Shown one piece after another: positions 36,191 through 46,741 of a stretch of DNA of 64,000 nucleotides (the first letter of the stretch is position 1; every line of letters begins with the position of its first letter). The DNA lies in NCBI RefSeq assembly GCF_905475395.1, contig NC_058338.1, forward strand, positions 125,001 to 189,000. Direction: 5' to 3'. The notes beneath the pieces are model-generated. The model was not told the DNA's origin, ran no database searches, and saw nothing but the letters and a program-made list of their open reading frames with translations. The DNA is from Chrysoperla carnea. Taxonomy: Eukaryota; Arthropoda; Insecta; Neuroptera; Chrysopidae. A program made the position numbers and the translations under genes.

Positions 36191-38762
36191 AAATAAAAAA
36201 GAAAATGAAAATCTTTTTATGAAAATCTTAGAGTACTAACCTGGCATTATATTCTCCTAATACAAATTGAAGAAAATTGAAGTAATTTTGGCCAAAAAAC
36301 ACAAAAAAATGAGAAAAAATCCATCAATTTTTAAACAAAATTTTCCATTTTCACGAATTTCCCGGAAATTTTTCATCGATGTTTTTTGGGAAAAACACAT
36401 TCTAAGCAAGAGGTTCAGGAGTGGCACAAAATTTTCGTCCTTTTTGCCCTAGGACCAACCGTTTTCGAGATATAGCGATTTTTCATTTTCAAAAGGTAAA
36501 TTTTTCAAGACAAATTTCACCAAAAATTATGAAAATTTTTAACATTTGTATTAGGAGAATATAAGTTGACAAGGGAAATAGTATTACCTGATAGGGAAGT
36601 GGTAAGTTAGTGTTTTCACCCTAAAAACCCTATTCTTTTTTCTGGTATTAATTAGTATAAATAAAACTTTTACCTTCTTTGTTCGTTTCGTTTGTTCCAT
36701 TTACATAGCGAATTATTTGCACCTTATGTGCAAATAAAAAAGAAAGGATTGGAAAAATCAATTTGATAATTTGTAGTAAAGAAAACATAACATAGTAAAG
36801 TATGAATTTTAAAAATTATTTCAGTGAAAAAACTTATTACAAAAACAAAATACATTTAAATGCCATTTATGGTAAACTTGCTGAACTAATCTTAATTTCG
36901 ATGGTGGGTGCTGTCTATGGTCATGTTTACCATAATTTGTAATCTGCCCACTATCATTAAAAAAATTGACATTTTACAGAGGGTAATCCAACTGACATTT
37001 AATACAACTTATTAACCACAAATTTAAACATGAACAAATGAAAACTTTTAACTTTTAGGTCAATTTGAGTTTGTACCTCGATGTAATTATAAGTATTATA
37101 GATTTATCAAAACTGACGGAATCTAATTTGGTGTAGGTTGATTAAAAAAAAAAAACAAAACAAAATTGGAAAATCATGATTATTTATTATGTAAAAAAGT
37201 AGCTAAATTATACTATGAAAATAAATATATAATTAATTAATATAATCAATAATTATAATATAACACTATTTGTTTATTTATATTTTCGACATGCCTATTT
37301 ATTATGTAAACTTTTTATTAAATTAATGAATATAAATAAACTATATTTATAAATACACATTACACATAAATATATTTAATACCGATACATTGAATTTATT
37401 TATTAATTTTTATTAAATTTATCTATGTAATTTAAAAAAATGCAAAAAGTAGCATCACATTTAAGAACATGAAACAAATTTGACATTTCTAACATAACAA
37501 AATAAAATGATACACTGCGCGCCATCTATCTACATAATAAGAAAACTATGCTTAAATTTTAAATTACCGACTGAAAAATAAATACAAATATGGTCTGAGC
37601 TAAAATGTGTAGCTATTTGAATAAAAAAAATTACTTTGTAAAAATGTCTAATTATAAAATATAAATAATTAATTAATATAATCAATAATTATAATAAAAT
37701 ATAATATAAATATTTTTTCACTTACCTTTTCGTCATATTTATCATGTAAACTTTTTTTTATTAAATAAATTAGGATACATTTCACACAAGCTTTATAAAT
37801 ATATATTTATATAAACAAATAAATATATTTAGAACCGATAAATTAAATTTATATTTTAATTTTTATTAAAATTAAAACTAAAATTATCACTTTTCGTAAA
37901 ATGTCAAAATAAAATGATACACTGCGCGCCATCTATGCACATAATAGAAAAGCTATACTTATATTATAAATTATTGTAAAATAAAATACAACCACAATAA
38001 TTGAATACTAATGTTAATAAAAAATCGAATAGATTTAAATTAAAATAATTATCATATTTGTCTAATTAATATAAATCACTTACCTAGATGAAATTCATTC
38101 ACGTTCGATATTCTAATTCATAGGTTATATGTATGACAGCTGATTATTTGTAATAGCAAAACATTGACAGACTATGCGTTATCAAACCTGCCATTTTGAA
38201 ACACACATATTAAGTAGGCGTAGCAAAATATCAAACCCCTTTTAAACTTAAAAATTTATTTTAAAAAATAAACCATAAAACCACTTTTTTCTAGGAAGAA
38301 CACTCACCATTAAATTACCTTTCAAATAAAACCAAAGAAACCATTAAAAAATAAACCATAAAACCCCTTTTTTCTAGTAAGAACACTCACCATTAAATTA
38401 CCTTTCAAACAAAACCAAAGAAACAATTAAAAAATAAACCATAAAACCCCTTTTTTCTAGGAAGAACACTCACCATTAAATTACCTTTCAAACAAAACCA
38501 AAGAAACCATTAAAAAATAAACCATAAAACCCCTTTTTTCTAGTAAGAACACTCACCATTAAGTTACCTTTCAAACAAAACCAAAGAAACCATTAAAAAA
38601 TAAACCATAAAACCCCTTTTTTCTAGTAAGAACACTCACCATTAAGTTACCTTTCAAACAAAACCAAAGAAACCATTAAAAAATAAACCATAAAACCCCT
38701 TTTTTTCTAGTAAGAACACTCACCATTAAATTACCTTTCAAACAAAACCAAAGAAAAAAATT
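36191..38762. repeat. 2.57-kb direct repeat, copy A
   Basis: This block matches 46198-48717 throughout with few differences. In order it holds the module end with one 146-bp-type satellite unit (36191-36560), a partial module (36560-36742), the fold-back terminus (gattggaaaaatcaatttg, 36749), AT-rich sequence with two diverged subrepeats that each carry actgcgcgccatctat (37519 and 37922), and an 83-bp minisatellite. Copy A lacks 41 bp present in copy B (48203-48243), apparently lost between short gaaacacac repeats. No protein-coding frame is visible. Confidence 0.92.
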
Positions 38763-38800
38763 AAAAAATAAACCATAAAACCCCTTTTTTCTAGTTCGAG
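38262..38800. repeat. 83-bp minisatellite, about 6.5 units
   Basis: Units containing taaaccataaaacccc, ttttttctagtaagaac and tacctttcaaacaaaacc repeat every 83 bp (ccattaaaa at 38341, 38424 and 38507). Small variants include ctaggaag against ctagtaag. The array closes the 2.57-kb repeat copy A. The reverse-strand open frame across its right edge is a repeat by-product. Confidence 0.93.
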
Positions 38801-38865
38801 GGTTAAAAAATATGATGACTGGCGGGGAGGGAGCCTAAATATATGTTGATGAATATTATTTTTAG

Positions 38866-39559
38866 TGGATTTATCAAACAATTCTTCGTCGTCTGGTTGA
38901 TGAAATCGATTGTTTGAATGAAGCATTACATCGTCATAACTTTGTTGGTGTACAAATCGGTGCAGTTGGATTAGAACGTTTACGTAAAACAGCTCAAACA
39001 CAATTAGCTCAACAATATGTACCAACTTTATGTTCATTAATACCATTCTTAGAAGTGAATTCGAATCAAGAGTATTTAGTAAAATGGATTCAAGAACTAG
39101 CAAAAGGTGGTTCGATGAGTAAATATCGTTGGAATTCTGGTTCAACTTTCAATGGTAAACAATGGGAGGATCATTTACCAACCGATGCTGCTGTAAGTAC
39201 CTGTACCTAAACTTTATTTATTTTATTTATTATTCATCAAATTAAAATAAGAAAATTATTTAAAAAATACATTTTTCTCATTATGTCGTCTGGTGGTAGC
39301 CATCCATATTGAATTTTCTTGATTGCCATGTCTTCAGTACAAATCGATTGACGTCCAAATCATCCAAATCGATACACATACATTTACTGGATTGTTTTTA
39401 TCAATTAAATGATGGTGGAGGAACAGCCTGTACTGTAATATAAAAATGTTAATTATTTTAATTTTAGATTGTAATGCATTTGATGGCTACTTATTTGGAT
39501 ACACAATTGGTTCCATTACCACATCAACCAGATGCAAGAAAGTTTGTTGTGGATAATGG
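38866..39559 (+). CDS. Tmem209: TMEM209 homologue, two C-terminal-half exons (partial)
   Basis: Exon a is 38866-39192, after the acceptor tattatttttag and before the donor gtaagt. Exon b is 39468-39559, ending at donor gtatgt. Together they encode about 139 residues in consistent phase. Conserved features of TMEM209 are the NQEYLVKWIQELAKGGSMS block, YRWNSG, GKQWEDHLPTD, then IVMHLMATYLD. TMEM209 is a nuclear-envelope membrane protein reported to interact with nucleoporins. The N-terminal membrane segments and the final C-terminal exon were not found in the window. The 83-bp minisatellite lies just upstream and a Penelope-like element starts just after exon b, whose last 20 bp are duplicated 235 bp downstream. 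The fragment has no internal stop, so it may belong to an active gene with repeat-filled introns, or be a recently isolated piece. Confidence 0.85.
39193..39467 (+). other. Intron between the TMEM209 exons
   Basis: A 275-bp GT-AG intron with donor gtaagt and acceptor ttttaattttag. It is longer than the 60-190 bp introns of the gene block at 49-64 kb. Nothing else is recognisable in it. Confidence 0.7.
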
Positions 39560-39985
39560 GTATGTTGTTAACCTGCGAACAGAAAAATTAAAAACAGTCA
39601 TTTTGTGGCTCTAATAATAAAAAGAGTCCTTTGGAATGAACCCATCCACATTTGTCAGCTTCCGGTAAATGTTTATTAACGTCAGCTTGTCTCTATTTTT
39701 GGATATCTCTAAATCCAAAAATGGTAAGTTTTCATCCAGCTTCTCTTCGACGAATTCCTTCAAATTCCTTCTTGAAGTTTGTTGTGGATAATGGGTATGT
39801 TGTTAACCTGTGAACAGAAAAATTAAAAACAGTCATTTTGTGGCTCTAATAATAAAAAGAGTCCTTTGGAATGAACCCATCCACATTTGTCAGCTTCCGG
39901 TAAATGTTTATTAACGTCAGCTTGTCTCTATCTTTGGATATTTTTAAATCCAAAAATGGTAAGTTTTCATCCAGCTCCTCTTCGA
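39540..39985. repeat. 235-bp tandem duplication spanning the exon end and the retroelement
   Basis: The sequence starting aagtttgttgtggataatgg at 39540 restarts at 39775, an offset of 235 bp. Both copies carry the tail of TMEM209 exon b followed by the same Penelope-like sequence. The copies differ at scattered bases, and the first ends in a cttcaaattccttcttg junction not seen in the second. Confidence 0.9.
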
Positions 39986-40650
39986 CGGTGATTTTGATGT
40001 TGGGTTCCGCTTTGTTCAGAAATTCCAAAAAATCTTGTACGCTCGTTTTCTTAGTATTTATAATTGTAAATATGTCATCTACGTAACGATACCAATGTTG
40101 TGGGAAATACTTGTTTTACGCTGCTTGTTTTAAATTCCTTTCCAATCTTGACATGAAGACATATTGGTTTCAGGTACCTGTTAATAAAATTTTTTATTAA
40201 ATTGAAAATAAATTTGTTCAATGCATAATCTCGTTAACCGGAGATATTCTCCTTTATCCACTTCAGGCACATTGTTCTCCGTCCGCCATTCCTCCAAGTG
40301 GTCCAACGCTTTATTAATTGGCACACTAGGAACAAGGGCCGTTACGTTAAAAGATTCAAACTTATCCCCATCTAATAAATTGACACCCTTAAGCTTTTCT
40401 ATGAGTTCCATAGAATTCGTGACACTATTACCTGTTGGCTTGTTGAATTTATTAAATTCTGACACAAGCCATTTTGCGATCTTGTATGTTGGTGAGCTGA
40501 TTCCGGATATAATATGCCGCATACCATCTCTTTCCTTGTGAATTTTTGGCAATCAGTAGCTGACATTGTTTGATTGCCTCTTTTATTTTTTTGATGTTCT
40601 TTTGGACTGAATCCTTCTCGACACGTTGATATGGTCCTTCCCTTAATAGC
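39580..40650 (-). mobile_element. Penelope-like retroelement fragment (broken)
   Basis: Reverse-strand frames match Penelope-like reverse transcriptase. On the element's strand, from about 40552 downward, come a MPKIHKERDGMRHIISG block, SPTYKIAKWL, a SFNVTALVPSVP block, the YVDD catalytic-site motif near 40070-40090, and then LPFLDLKISKD with IYRKLTNVDGF. This is the usual order of motifs in the family. No nuclease domain, 5' part or intact long frame is seen. The element is broken in several places and truncated. It lies antisense within what should be TMEM209 intronic sequence. Confidence 0.85.
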
Positions 40651-42515
40651 TTTTATTTACAAGAGAGTTAAATAAATAATAATGGGTCATAGTAAAGCCA
40701 CTACTTACGTCATATCGAAAACTCGTTATTTACTTTCAAGTTTTCTAAGTTACAATCCAGTCCAGTCCAGTCCAGTCCATCAACAAAACTAGGTACTAGG
40801 TATTCAATGTTGGTTGACCATGCCATTCATACAAATTACTTATCTCTCAATCCATTATTGTGATTCTTTTAAATTCATACCAATCATAACAAATCGGAAT
40901 AAATCTAAGGGGGAAACAAACTCATAAAAAAACTAAAGTTTTCCTATAATAATTACTGTCTAAACTATTCGCTTTGCAAAAAAAAAGCTTTCAAATAAAA
41001 AGTTTTTTCGTATTTATAGAGAAGAACAATTCTCTCTAATTTAAAGTTTTCTTTGTCAGTTATAAAATTCGAGTGAGCTTTTAATTGGACCTGAAAAGTT
41101 AACAATTTTAAACAAATATTTGTTTGTTTGAAGCATGTTCCTTAATTAAATTTATTTATTTATACTGATCTCTTCTAAAGCGTTGCGTTAAATAAACCAC
41201 TGCACTAGAACTGTAGATAGCTTTGGCTTCGTATAAACATTTTAAAGGAATGACTTGAACACATTCCTTATTTGATCAACAACTTTATTTAGTCAAATTA
41301 GATGATCCAGTTGTTTGTTGCAGTTCATCACAACATCAAAATCTATTTAAAAAAAAAAAAAAAAAAAAAAAACAAGTATTAAAATCTGTTGATTCTTACC
41401 TGCCCTGCCTTACAAAATACTATTTTTAATTAATAATATTTTGTGTTTTATGCAGAACCTCCACCTCCACCTCCATCCATAAATATATTTTTATTTTTAA
41501 GTTTAAAATATAAACTTGAATGATTTAATTAATTTTAATTGCAGGTTCACCACCTTTAATTAATAATAATTATTGATTGAATCATTCAAATTTATCTGCA
41601 ACATTTGATATGATATCAAACATTTTAAGCTAATCTAACATTAGATCCCATAACTACACCCGCACCCACACCCACACTCATTTAATTTAATAAAACAAAC
41701 AATGCAATCAATGTGTTTAAGTTGAACTCTAGAAGGCCCGGCTTACTAAAATCAATAAAATCATTTAAAAAAATCAAAAAAACCGATTAAGTTAAATATC
41801 AATTGAAAAGAAACAAAAACAAGTACAGTAGTTTACATTACAGTAGCGACTTTAACAGTCGCCACCCATTCAAATTTACAATGGCTTGAATTTTCGCAAT
41901 AATGGGTCTCGACCGTTAAAGTCATAATTAAGTTTTTTGAATTTTCATTCTTGTCATATTTTCAGTAGCATTCAATTGACTTAAGAATCATTAAAATTAA
42001 GGAACGTGTTTGGCGGGTCTTCTAGTGTGCCATACAGGAACACACTTATATAGATTGATTGATTTGAACATATTATTATTTCTTTGCGTTGCTCAGTCGG
42101 GTAAAAATAATAAGTTTAAAGGTCACACTCACGTCGCGTCGATCTAATGTTAGCTAGCTCTAGTTAATTAATGTAAATCAATATAGCTTTGGACCATATC
42201 ATATCTATTTGATCTGCTGATCAATTGATTGATTATAAATCAATTTAATTGAATAAAGGAATTAGGTAACACCAAATAAAGATCACTTTTATTAATATTT
42301 TCACAAATTTAGGATAAATTATAGGTTTTGGTTTGTGATCCAAAGTTATTCAATAGTTTATTTATTTATCTGTAAAAAAATAGATTTTATTTTATTTGAA
42401 TAAAAATAACAATTTACATAATTAGGTACGGAACCATTCAATTAATATTCTAACAAATATTTATAAATTGAACTAGAATTTAATAATAAATCTATCGTTA
42501 TCGCTATCGTTATCG
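40651..42515. other. Unassigned AT-rich stretch
   Basis: No convincing gene. It holds a (ccagt)n run near 40757-40778, an A-tract of about 26 bases at 41347-41372, a proline-codon-like cctccacctcc run at 41457-41480 and a (cgttat)n run near 42497-42518. One short frame near 41263 looks protein-like but lacks an acceptor. Confidence 0.6.
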
Positions 42516-42618
42516 TTATCGTAGAACAGATGCTGTAAAAATTTGTTTTAAAATCTGTGGCAATTCACTGCAATCTGTACAAACAAAACCACGTCCTGCA
42601 CCCAAAGTTCGCACCAAG
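42516..42618 (-). CDS. Orphan last exon of an unidentified gene
   Basis: This stretch reads as a 3'-terminal exon: acceptor gttttcag (42619-42620 as ct on the + strand), then about 34 codons ending TAA at 42516-42518. The peptide contains LVRTLGAGRGFVC, TDCSELPQIL and KQIFTASVLR. The LP-x-ILKQIF pattern after a G-x-G-F-V strand resembles the very C-terminus of some von Willebrand factor A domain proteins (VWA8-like), but I cannot confirm the family. Upstream exons on this strand (above 42620) are not visible before a fold-back element. Confidence 0.45.
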
Positions 42619-42950
42619 CTGAAAACAAATTAAAACATTCATTTTAAAATTATTTTATAATCCACTTGATAATTATTTAAGAACTTTTAAAACGTGTTGG
42701 AACGGAACGGAATCAACAAATTATTTTACAAAATCATTAAAAATACTCGAAAGCTTGTTTTCAAATTCATTGTAAAATAAAATACACTTTTATGCATTTT
42801 GAATCCCTCGTACGTGCTGTACTCATCCACGTACAAGGGATACCGAACAGCCAAACCCCGTTCAAGATCGAGTAAAAAATGTTACATTACAAATATTGAT
42901 GAGACCACCAAAATTTTGGTATAGGTCTTCATAAAATCACTTAATAAATC
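42619..42950. other. Unassigned stretch upstream of the orphan exon
   Basis: AT-rich sequence with no coding frame found. It contains a short inverted repeat at 42804-42840. Confidence 0.5.
42804..42840. repeat. Short hairpin-forming inverted repeat
   Basis: The arm tccctcgtacgtg and its partner cacgtacaaggga match at 12 of 13 positions around an 11-base loop. The function is unknown. It is relatively GC-rich for this region. Confidence 0.6.
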
Positions 42951-42959
42951 TATTTACGG

Positions 42960-43350
42960 TTTTCCGTCTGTCTGTAAACATGATAACTCAAAAACGAAAA
43001 AAAATATCAAGCAAAAATATTTACAGCTTACTCATGACGTAAAGAGAAAGGCCGAGTTCGAAAAAGGGCAACAAAGGTTTAAGTCTTGGATCCGAAGAAC
43101 TCATCTTAGAACTCAATGATTAGAGATGGAACAAAAGTTTAATGTAAAAAATGTTCTTTATAAAAAAATAAACATTTTACATTTAAACTTTTATTCTGTC
43201 TCTAACGGTTTACAAGATGGGTCCCAAGGATCCAAGACACAATTGACCTATGTTGCTCATTTACGAACTTGACCTCACTTTTTACGTCTTATTGTTATTA
43301 AAGCTGTGATATTGTTACTGTTTTTGGTAAGAGCCATTATAATATTCGCA
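42960..43350. mobile_element. Palindromic MITE-like fold-back element
   Basis: The left arm (about 43019-43160) is the reverse complement of the right arm (about 43168-43325). Examples are cttggatccgaag against the complement of tcccaaggatccaag, and gagatggaacaaaagttta against the complement of the tctgtctctaac side. The centre lies near 43164, inside aaaaaatgttctttataaaa. The left edge begins tttccgtctgtctgtaaac, a stretch that looks like a dispersed insect repeat. There is no open frame. Confidence 0.75.
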
Positions 43351-43600
43351 TAACCACAGATAGAGAGAGAAATAGCTTTTCTACGCTTTAGCACTAAGCA
43401 TTAGCCAAGCTTGAATGGTTGCGTGCATTAAATGTAATTTTCGTCTTATTTTTTTACTAAATTTTTATTTATAAATTCAATTTCATTTCATTAATTTGTG
43501 TTTTTATTTTTTGAGTGGTGGGGGATTACAACATTGTTCTTTACATTTGTAAACGATGAACGATGTACGATACAATGCACAACATAATATATTTAATTAA
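43351..43600. other. Unassigned AT-rich spacer
   Basis: No gene, RNA or clear repeat is visible between the fold-back element and the next duplicated pair. Confidence 0.5.
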
Positions 43601-43609
43601 AATGATAAT

Positions 43610-43930
43610 AAAAATAACTTACAAATTTTATTTTTTCAATTATTTATTAATAACAACTAATTATTATCGTAATAACACAACAAATGCACAATAAATAAAT
43701 AAACTAAATAAAAGGCAGAAAAATTGGTAGATGTTTGTTGTTTACACTTTTGTGGCGTATTTTATATTCTCAAAATTTAGGAATTATGTTTAAATTAAAT
43801 ACATATGATTATAAAAATAACTTACAAGTTTAATTTCTTAAATTTTTCACTAATAACAACTAATTATTATCATAATAACACAACAAATGCACAATAAATA
43901 AATTAACTAAATAAAAGGCAATATCACGGA
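43610..43930. repeat. Diverged pair of about 110-bp direct repeats
   Basis: The segment ataaaaataacttacaa through aactaaataaaaggca occurs at about 43610-43722 and again at 43816-43925, roughly 205 bp apart. The copies have several base differences. Confidence 0.8.
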
Positions 43931-43959
43931 AATGTACGATCATAAACGATCATTAGTTT

Positions 43960-44165
43960 TAAAATATTTATATGGCGCTGTATGTATTTCAACTATCGAA
44001 ATAAATGTTAGTTCAACAAGTTTACCATAGATGGCATTTAGATGTATTTTGTTTTTGTAATCCTTTAAGTTTTTTCACTTAAATAATTTTTAAAATTCAT
44101 ACTTTACTATGTTATGTTTTCTTTACTACAAATTATCAAATTGATTTTTCCAATCCTTTCTTCTT
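43960..44165 (-). mobile_element. Terminus of the AGATGGC fold-back family
   Basis: The sequence from gttcaacaagtttaccatag to tccaatcctttctt is the reverse complement of 36745-36890 and 46745-46890 and matches the right end of the 33430-34095 element. It carries an ccatagatggca motif. It directly abuts the 146-bp-satellite module at 44166. Confidence 0.75.
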
Positions 44166-44742
44166 TATTATGAAAATTTTTAACATTTGTATTAGGAGAA
44201 TATAAGTTGAAAGGGGAAAAAGTAGTACCTGATAGGGAAATGGTAAGTTAGTGTTTTCACCCTGAAAACCTTTTTCTTTTTTCTTTTTTCTGGTATTTTT
44301 TTATAAGTATAAAAAAAACAATTTTAACTATTTATTTTGTTCGTTTCGTTTCGTTCCATTTACATAGCGAATTATTTGCACCTTATGTGCAAATAAAAAA
44401 GAAAATGAAAATCTTTTTGCTGAAAATCTTAGTGTACTAACCTGGCATTATATTCTCCTAATACAAATTGAAGAAATTGAAGTAATTTTGGCCAAAAAAC
44501 ACAAAAAAATGAGAAAAAATCCATCAATTTTTAAACAAAATTATCCATTTTCACGAATTTTCCGGGAATTTTTCATAGATGTTATTTGGAAAAACATTCT
44601 AAGCACGACGTTCAGAATATGCTCAAAATTTTCGTCCTTTTGCTCTAGGACTAACCGTTTTCGAAATACAGCCAATTTTCCATTTTCACAAGTCACTTTT
44701 TCAAAACTAATTTCACCAAAAATTACAAAAATTTTCAACAGT
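44166..44742. repeat. Dispersed module with a diverged 146-bp unit
   Basis: Same layout as 32700-33400 but older: the satellite-like part (44545-44690) differs at many positions (for example gcacgacgttcagaatatgc). Its right inverted-repeat end is cut off, with AGATGGC repeats joined at 44743. There is no TTGGG array. Confidence 0.85.
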
Positions 44743-44963
44743 TAGTTCAAAATATTCACCAAAGATGGCACCACCGTCGTTACTATTAGTTTAAAATATT
44801 CACCAAAGATGGCACCACCATCGTTACTGTTAGTTCAAAATATTCACCAGAGGTGGCACCACCGTCGTTACTGTTAGTTCAAAATATTCGCCAAAGATGG
44901 AACCACCGTCGTTACTGTTAGTTCAAAATGTTATTCATAGATGTCACTGTCATCGGTATCATG
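44743..44963. repeat. 44-bp tandem repeat with AGATGGC motif, about five units
   Basis: The start agttcaaaat (agtttaaaat in one unit) recurs at 44744, 44788, 44832, 44876 and 44920, exactly 44 bp apart. Four units carry a variant of accaaagatggcaccaccg. Confidence 0.92.
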
Positions 44964-45300
44964 TTAGTTCAGACTATTTGCGATAGATGGCATTACTGTC
45001 GCAATTGATATTAGTTCAAACTATTTACCATAGATGTCTCTGCTTCTGTAAATATGTGTAGTTCAATATGTTTTCTATAGATGGCCCTACTAGTTTCATT
45101 TGTTAACTTACATACATTGTTTTCAATGCATCAAATTAAATAGAAATGTGTTTGTTGATAGAAATGATTTTTAATATTTATACTTCATTTTTTTTTGTTA
45201 ACTGGTACAAATTTAAAAATAATAAATATATTTATTTATTTATTTATTAATTATTAATTACATTAAATACAAATATAATAATTTTTATTAAATTATCTTC
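44964..45300 (-). mobile_element. Fold-back element arm, inverted copy of the left arm at 33430-33720
   Basis: The sequence from ttagttcaaactatttacc to caaatataataatttttatt is the reverse complement of the left arm of the 33430-34095 element, including gtttgttgatagaaatg and gttaactggtacaaattt. The matching second arm is absent here. Confidence 0.8.
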
Positions 45301-45367
45301 TGGTGTTGTTTAATAAAATAAATTTTAAAGATTCAAGTTATTGTATTGGATATAAATATTTGTATTG

Positions 45368-46741
45368 AATATAAGTTCCAAGGGAAATAGTAGTACCTGA
45401 TAGGGAAATGGTAAGTAAGTGTTTTCACCCTAAAAACCTTTATCCTTTTCTGGCATTAATTAATTAGTATAAAACTTTTAACTAATTGTTCGTTTCGATC
45501 CATTAACATAGCGAATTATTTGTTTGCAACTTATGTGCAAATAAAAAAGAAAATGAAAATCTTTTTATGAAAATCTTAGTGTACTAACCTGGCATTATAT
45601 TCTCCTAATACAAATTGAAGAAAATTGAAGTAATTTTGGCCAAAAAACACAAAAAAATGAGAAAAAATCCATCAATTTTTAAACAAAATTTTCCATTTTC
45701 ACGAATTTCCCGGAAATTTTTCATCGATGTTATTTGGAAAAACATTCTAAGCAAGAGGTTCAGGAGTGGCACAAAATTTTCGTCCTTTTTGCCCTAGGAC
45801 CAACCGTTTTCGAGATATAGCGATTTTACATTTTCAAAACGTAAATTTTTCAAGAGAAATTTCACCAAAAATTATGAAAATTTTTAACATTTGTATTAGG
45901 AGAATATAAGTTGAAAGGGGAAAAAGTAGTACCTGATAGGGAAATGGTAAGTTAGTGTTTTCACCCTAAAAACCTTTTTCTTTTTTGGGTTGGGTTGGGT
46001 TGGGTTGATAAGGGAAAAAGTAGTACCTGATAGGGAAATGGTAAGTAAGTGTTTTCACCCTGAAAACTTTTTTCTTTTTTCTTTTTTCTGGTATTTTTTT
46101 ATAAGTATAAATAAAACAATTTTAACTATTTATTTTGTTCGTTTCGTTTCGTTCCATTTACATAGCGAATTATTTGAATTATTTGCACCTTATGTGCAAA
46201 TAAAAAAGAAAATGAAAATCTTTTTATGAAAATCTTAGTGTACTAACCTGGCATTATATTCTCCTAATACAAATTGAAGAAAATTGAAGTAATTTTGGCC
46301 AAAAAACACAAAAAAATGAGAAAAAATCCATCAATTTTTAAACAAAATTTTCCATTTTCACGAATTTCCCGGAAATTTTTCATCGATGTTATTTGGAAAA
46401 ACATTCTAAGCAAGAGGTTCAGGAGTGGCACAAAATTTTCGTCCTTTTTGCCCTAGGACCAACCGTTTTCGAGATATAGCGGTTTTACATTTTCAAAAGG
46501 TAAATTTTTCAAGAGAAATTTCACCAAAAATTATGCAAATTTTTAACATTTGTATTAGGAGAATATAAGTTGACAAGGGAAATAGTATTACCTGATAGGG
46601 AAATGGTAAGTTAGTGTTTTCACCCTAAAAACCTTTTTCTTTTTTCTGGTATTAATGAGTATAAATAAAACTTTTACCTTTTTTGTTCGTTTCGTTTGTT
46701 CCATTTACATAGCGAATTATTTGCACCTTATGTGCAAATAA
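45368..46741. repeat. Two tandem dispersed modules with single 146-bp units
   Basis: Two copies of the module follow each other (45368-45914 and 45915-46560), each with a leader, one satellite-like unit and the inverted-repeat end. The second also has a four-to-five-unit TTGGG run (45985-46006). A partial module follows to 46741. From 46198 onward the sequence belongs to the 2.5-kb direct repeat copy B. Confidence 0.88.
45985..46006 (+). repeat. Short TTGGG array
   Basis: Four to five units in the same module position as the longer arrays at 29941 and 32771, flanked by poly-T and tgataagggaaaaag. Confidence 0.9.

Noticed and set aside
36191-38800. Helitron (ctag ends plus a hairpin and internal minisatellite)
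   Set aside because: CTAG occurs in every 83-bp unit, the hairpin is not placed just before a terminal CTAG, and no Rep/helicase or A-T insertion site could be shown.
38738-39145. A 135-codon reverse-strand frame
   Set aside because: It overlaps the TMEM209 exon on the opposite strand and the minisatellite, and is the antisense shadow of the real exon.
41263-41350. Protein-like short frame (SLFDQQLYLVKLDDP) as a missing TMEM209 exon
   Set aside because: It is preceded directly by a stop with no AG acceptor between, and runs into an A-tract. The resemblance to the TMEM209 C-terminus is too weak.
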